From positions 12,530 to 26,063 of the forward strand of contig DOKE01000024.1 in the NCBI GenBank assembly GCA_003510895.1: 13,534 nt of DNA, in the 5' to 3' direction. This document shows, piece after piece, positions 13,463 through 13,534 of the stretch. The translations under genes and the position numbers were made by a program. This stretch comes from Candidatus Moraniibacteriota bacterium. Its GTDB lineage: Bacteria > Patescibacteriota > Minisyncoccia > Moranbacterales > GWC2-37-73. The number at the start of each line of letters is the position of its first letter. The stretch's first letter is position 1. A model generated the notes under the pieces. That model saw only the letters and a program-made list of their open reading frames with translations. It did not search any database and was not told the DNA's origin.

Positions 13463-13534
13463 TGTCCTCGCTAGGAATCGAACCTAGATAACCAGCTTAG
13501 AAGGCTGGTGTTCTATCCATTGAACTACGAGGAC
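13463..13534 (-). tRNA. tRNA-Arg (anticodon TCT)
   Basis: A cloverleaf on the minus strand, its 5' end exactly at the window edge. The acceptor stem is GTCCTCG/CGAGGAC with discriminator A; the anticodon stem is CCAGC/GCTGG with loop CTTCTAA, anticodon TCT (reads AGA/AGG). The T loop is TTCGATT. No CCA is encoded. Any promoter lies outside the window. Confidence 0.95.

Noticed and set aside
1..13534. Recoding of TGA as glycine, as in Absconditabacteria or Gracilibacteria
   Set aside because: TGA ends the radical SAM, kinase, pilM, pilN and last pilus-operon frames at sensible places, and conserved glycines use GGN codons.
1..13534. CRISPR array, insertion sequence, transposase or prophage
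   Set aside because: No spaced direct repeats, terminal inverted repeats around a transposase, or phage genes are visible.

Overview
The window is AT-rich bacterial DNA using the standard code: TGA, TAA and TAG all act as stops and none falls inside a conserved gene. Its core is a complete-looking run of type IV pilus assembly genes. The gene set suggests a member of the Candidate Phyla Radiation (Patescibacteria, perhaps a Parcubacteria/Moranbacteria-like lineage). The reasons are a compact pilB-pilC-pilin-pilMNO locus with no outer-membrane secretin gene beside it, very short or overlapping gene junctions, almost no Shine-Dalgarno motifs in the pilus genes, and a stand-alone TrmB-type regulator. 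This placement is inference; a clostridial or other AT-rich source is not excluded.

Layout. (1) 43-1598, minus strand: a two-gene unit with a small two-helix membrane protein followed by a B12-binding radical SAM enzyme. It has strong AAGGAG ribosome sites and is visibly richer in G+C than the rest. (2) 1599-1773: a divergent regulatory region with a 9-bp inverted repeat, candidate promoters in both directions and a third half-site near the next start. (3) 1774-2604, plus: a TrmB-family regulator. (4) 2701-4103: a membrane histidine kinase and a receiver-only response regulator. (5) 4124-13233: pilB, pilC, three prepilin-like proteins, pilM, pilN, pilO and an unrecognised one-helix membrane protein. 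(6) 13252-13288: a hairpin terminator shared by the converging units. (7) 13296-13534, minus: tRNA-Arg(TCG), tRNA-His(GTG) and tRNA-Arg(TCT).

How it may work together. PilB would power and PilC anchor pilin polymerisation at the inner membrane, while PilM (cytoplasm) docks on PilN, which pairs with PilO. The three consecutive prepilin-like proteins are not ordinary major pilins. One is large, with three predicted beta-sandwich modules. One has Asp instead of Glu at mature position 5. One is a PilX/GspK-like protein with Tyr at position 5 and a long predicted beta-helical body. They look like a minor-pilin or tip-adhesin module. The kinase and receiver just upstream run in the same direction and probably control the pilus machine. 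A small major pilin, pilT, pilD, pilP and pilQ are not present in this window.

The points that most deserve attention are the atypical three-pilin module, the radical SAM enzyme with an expanded cysteine motif and its membrane partner, the divergent operator-like palindrome, and the unrecognised last gene of the pilus operon.
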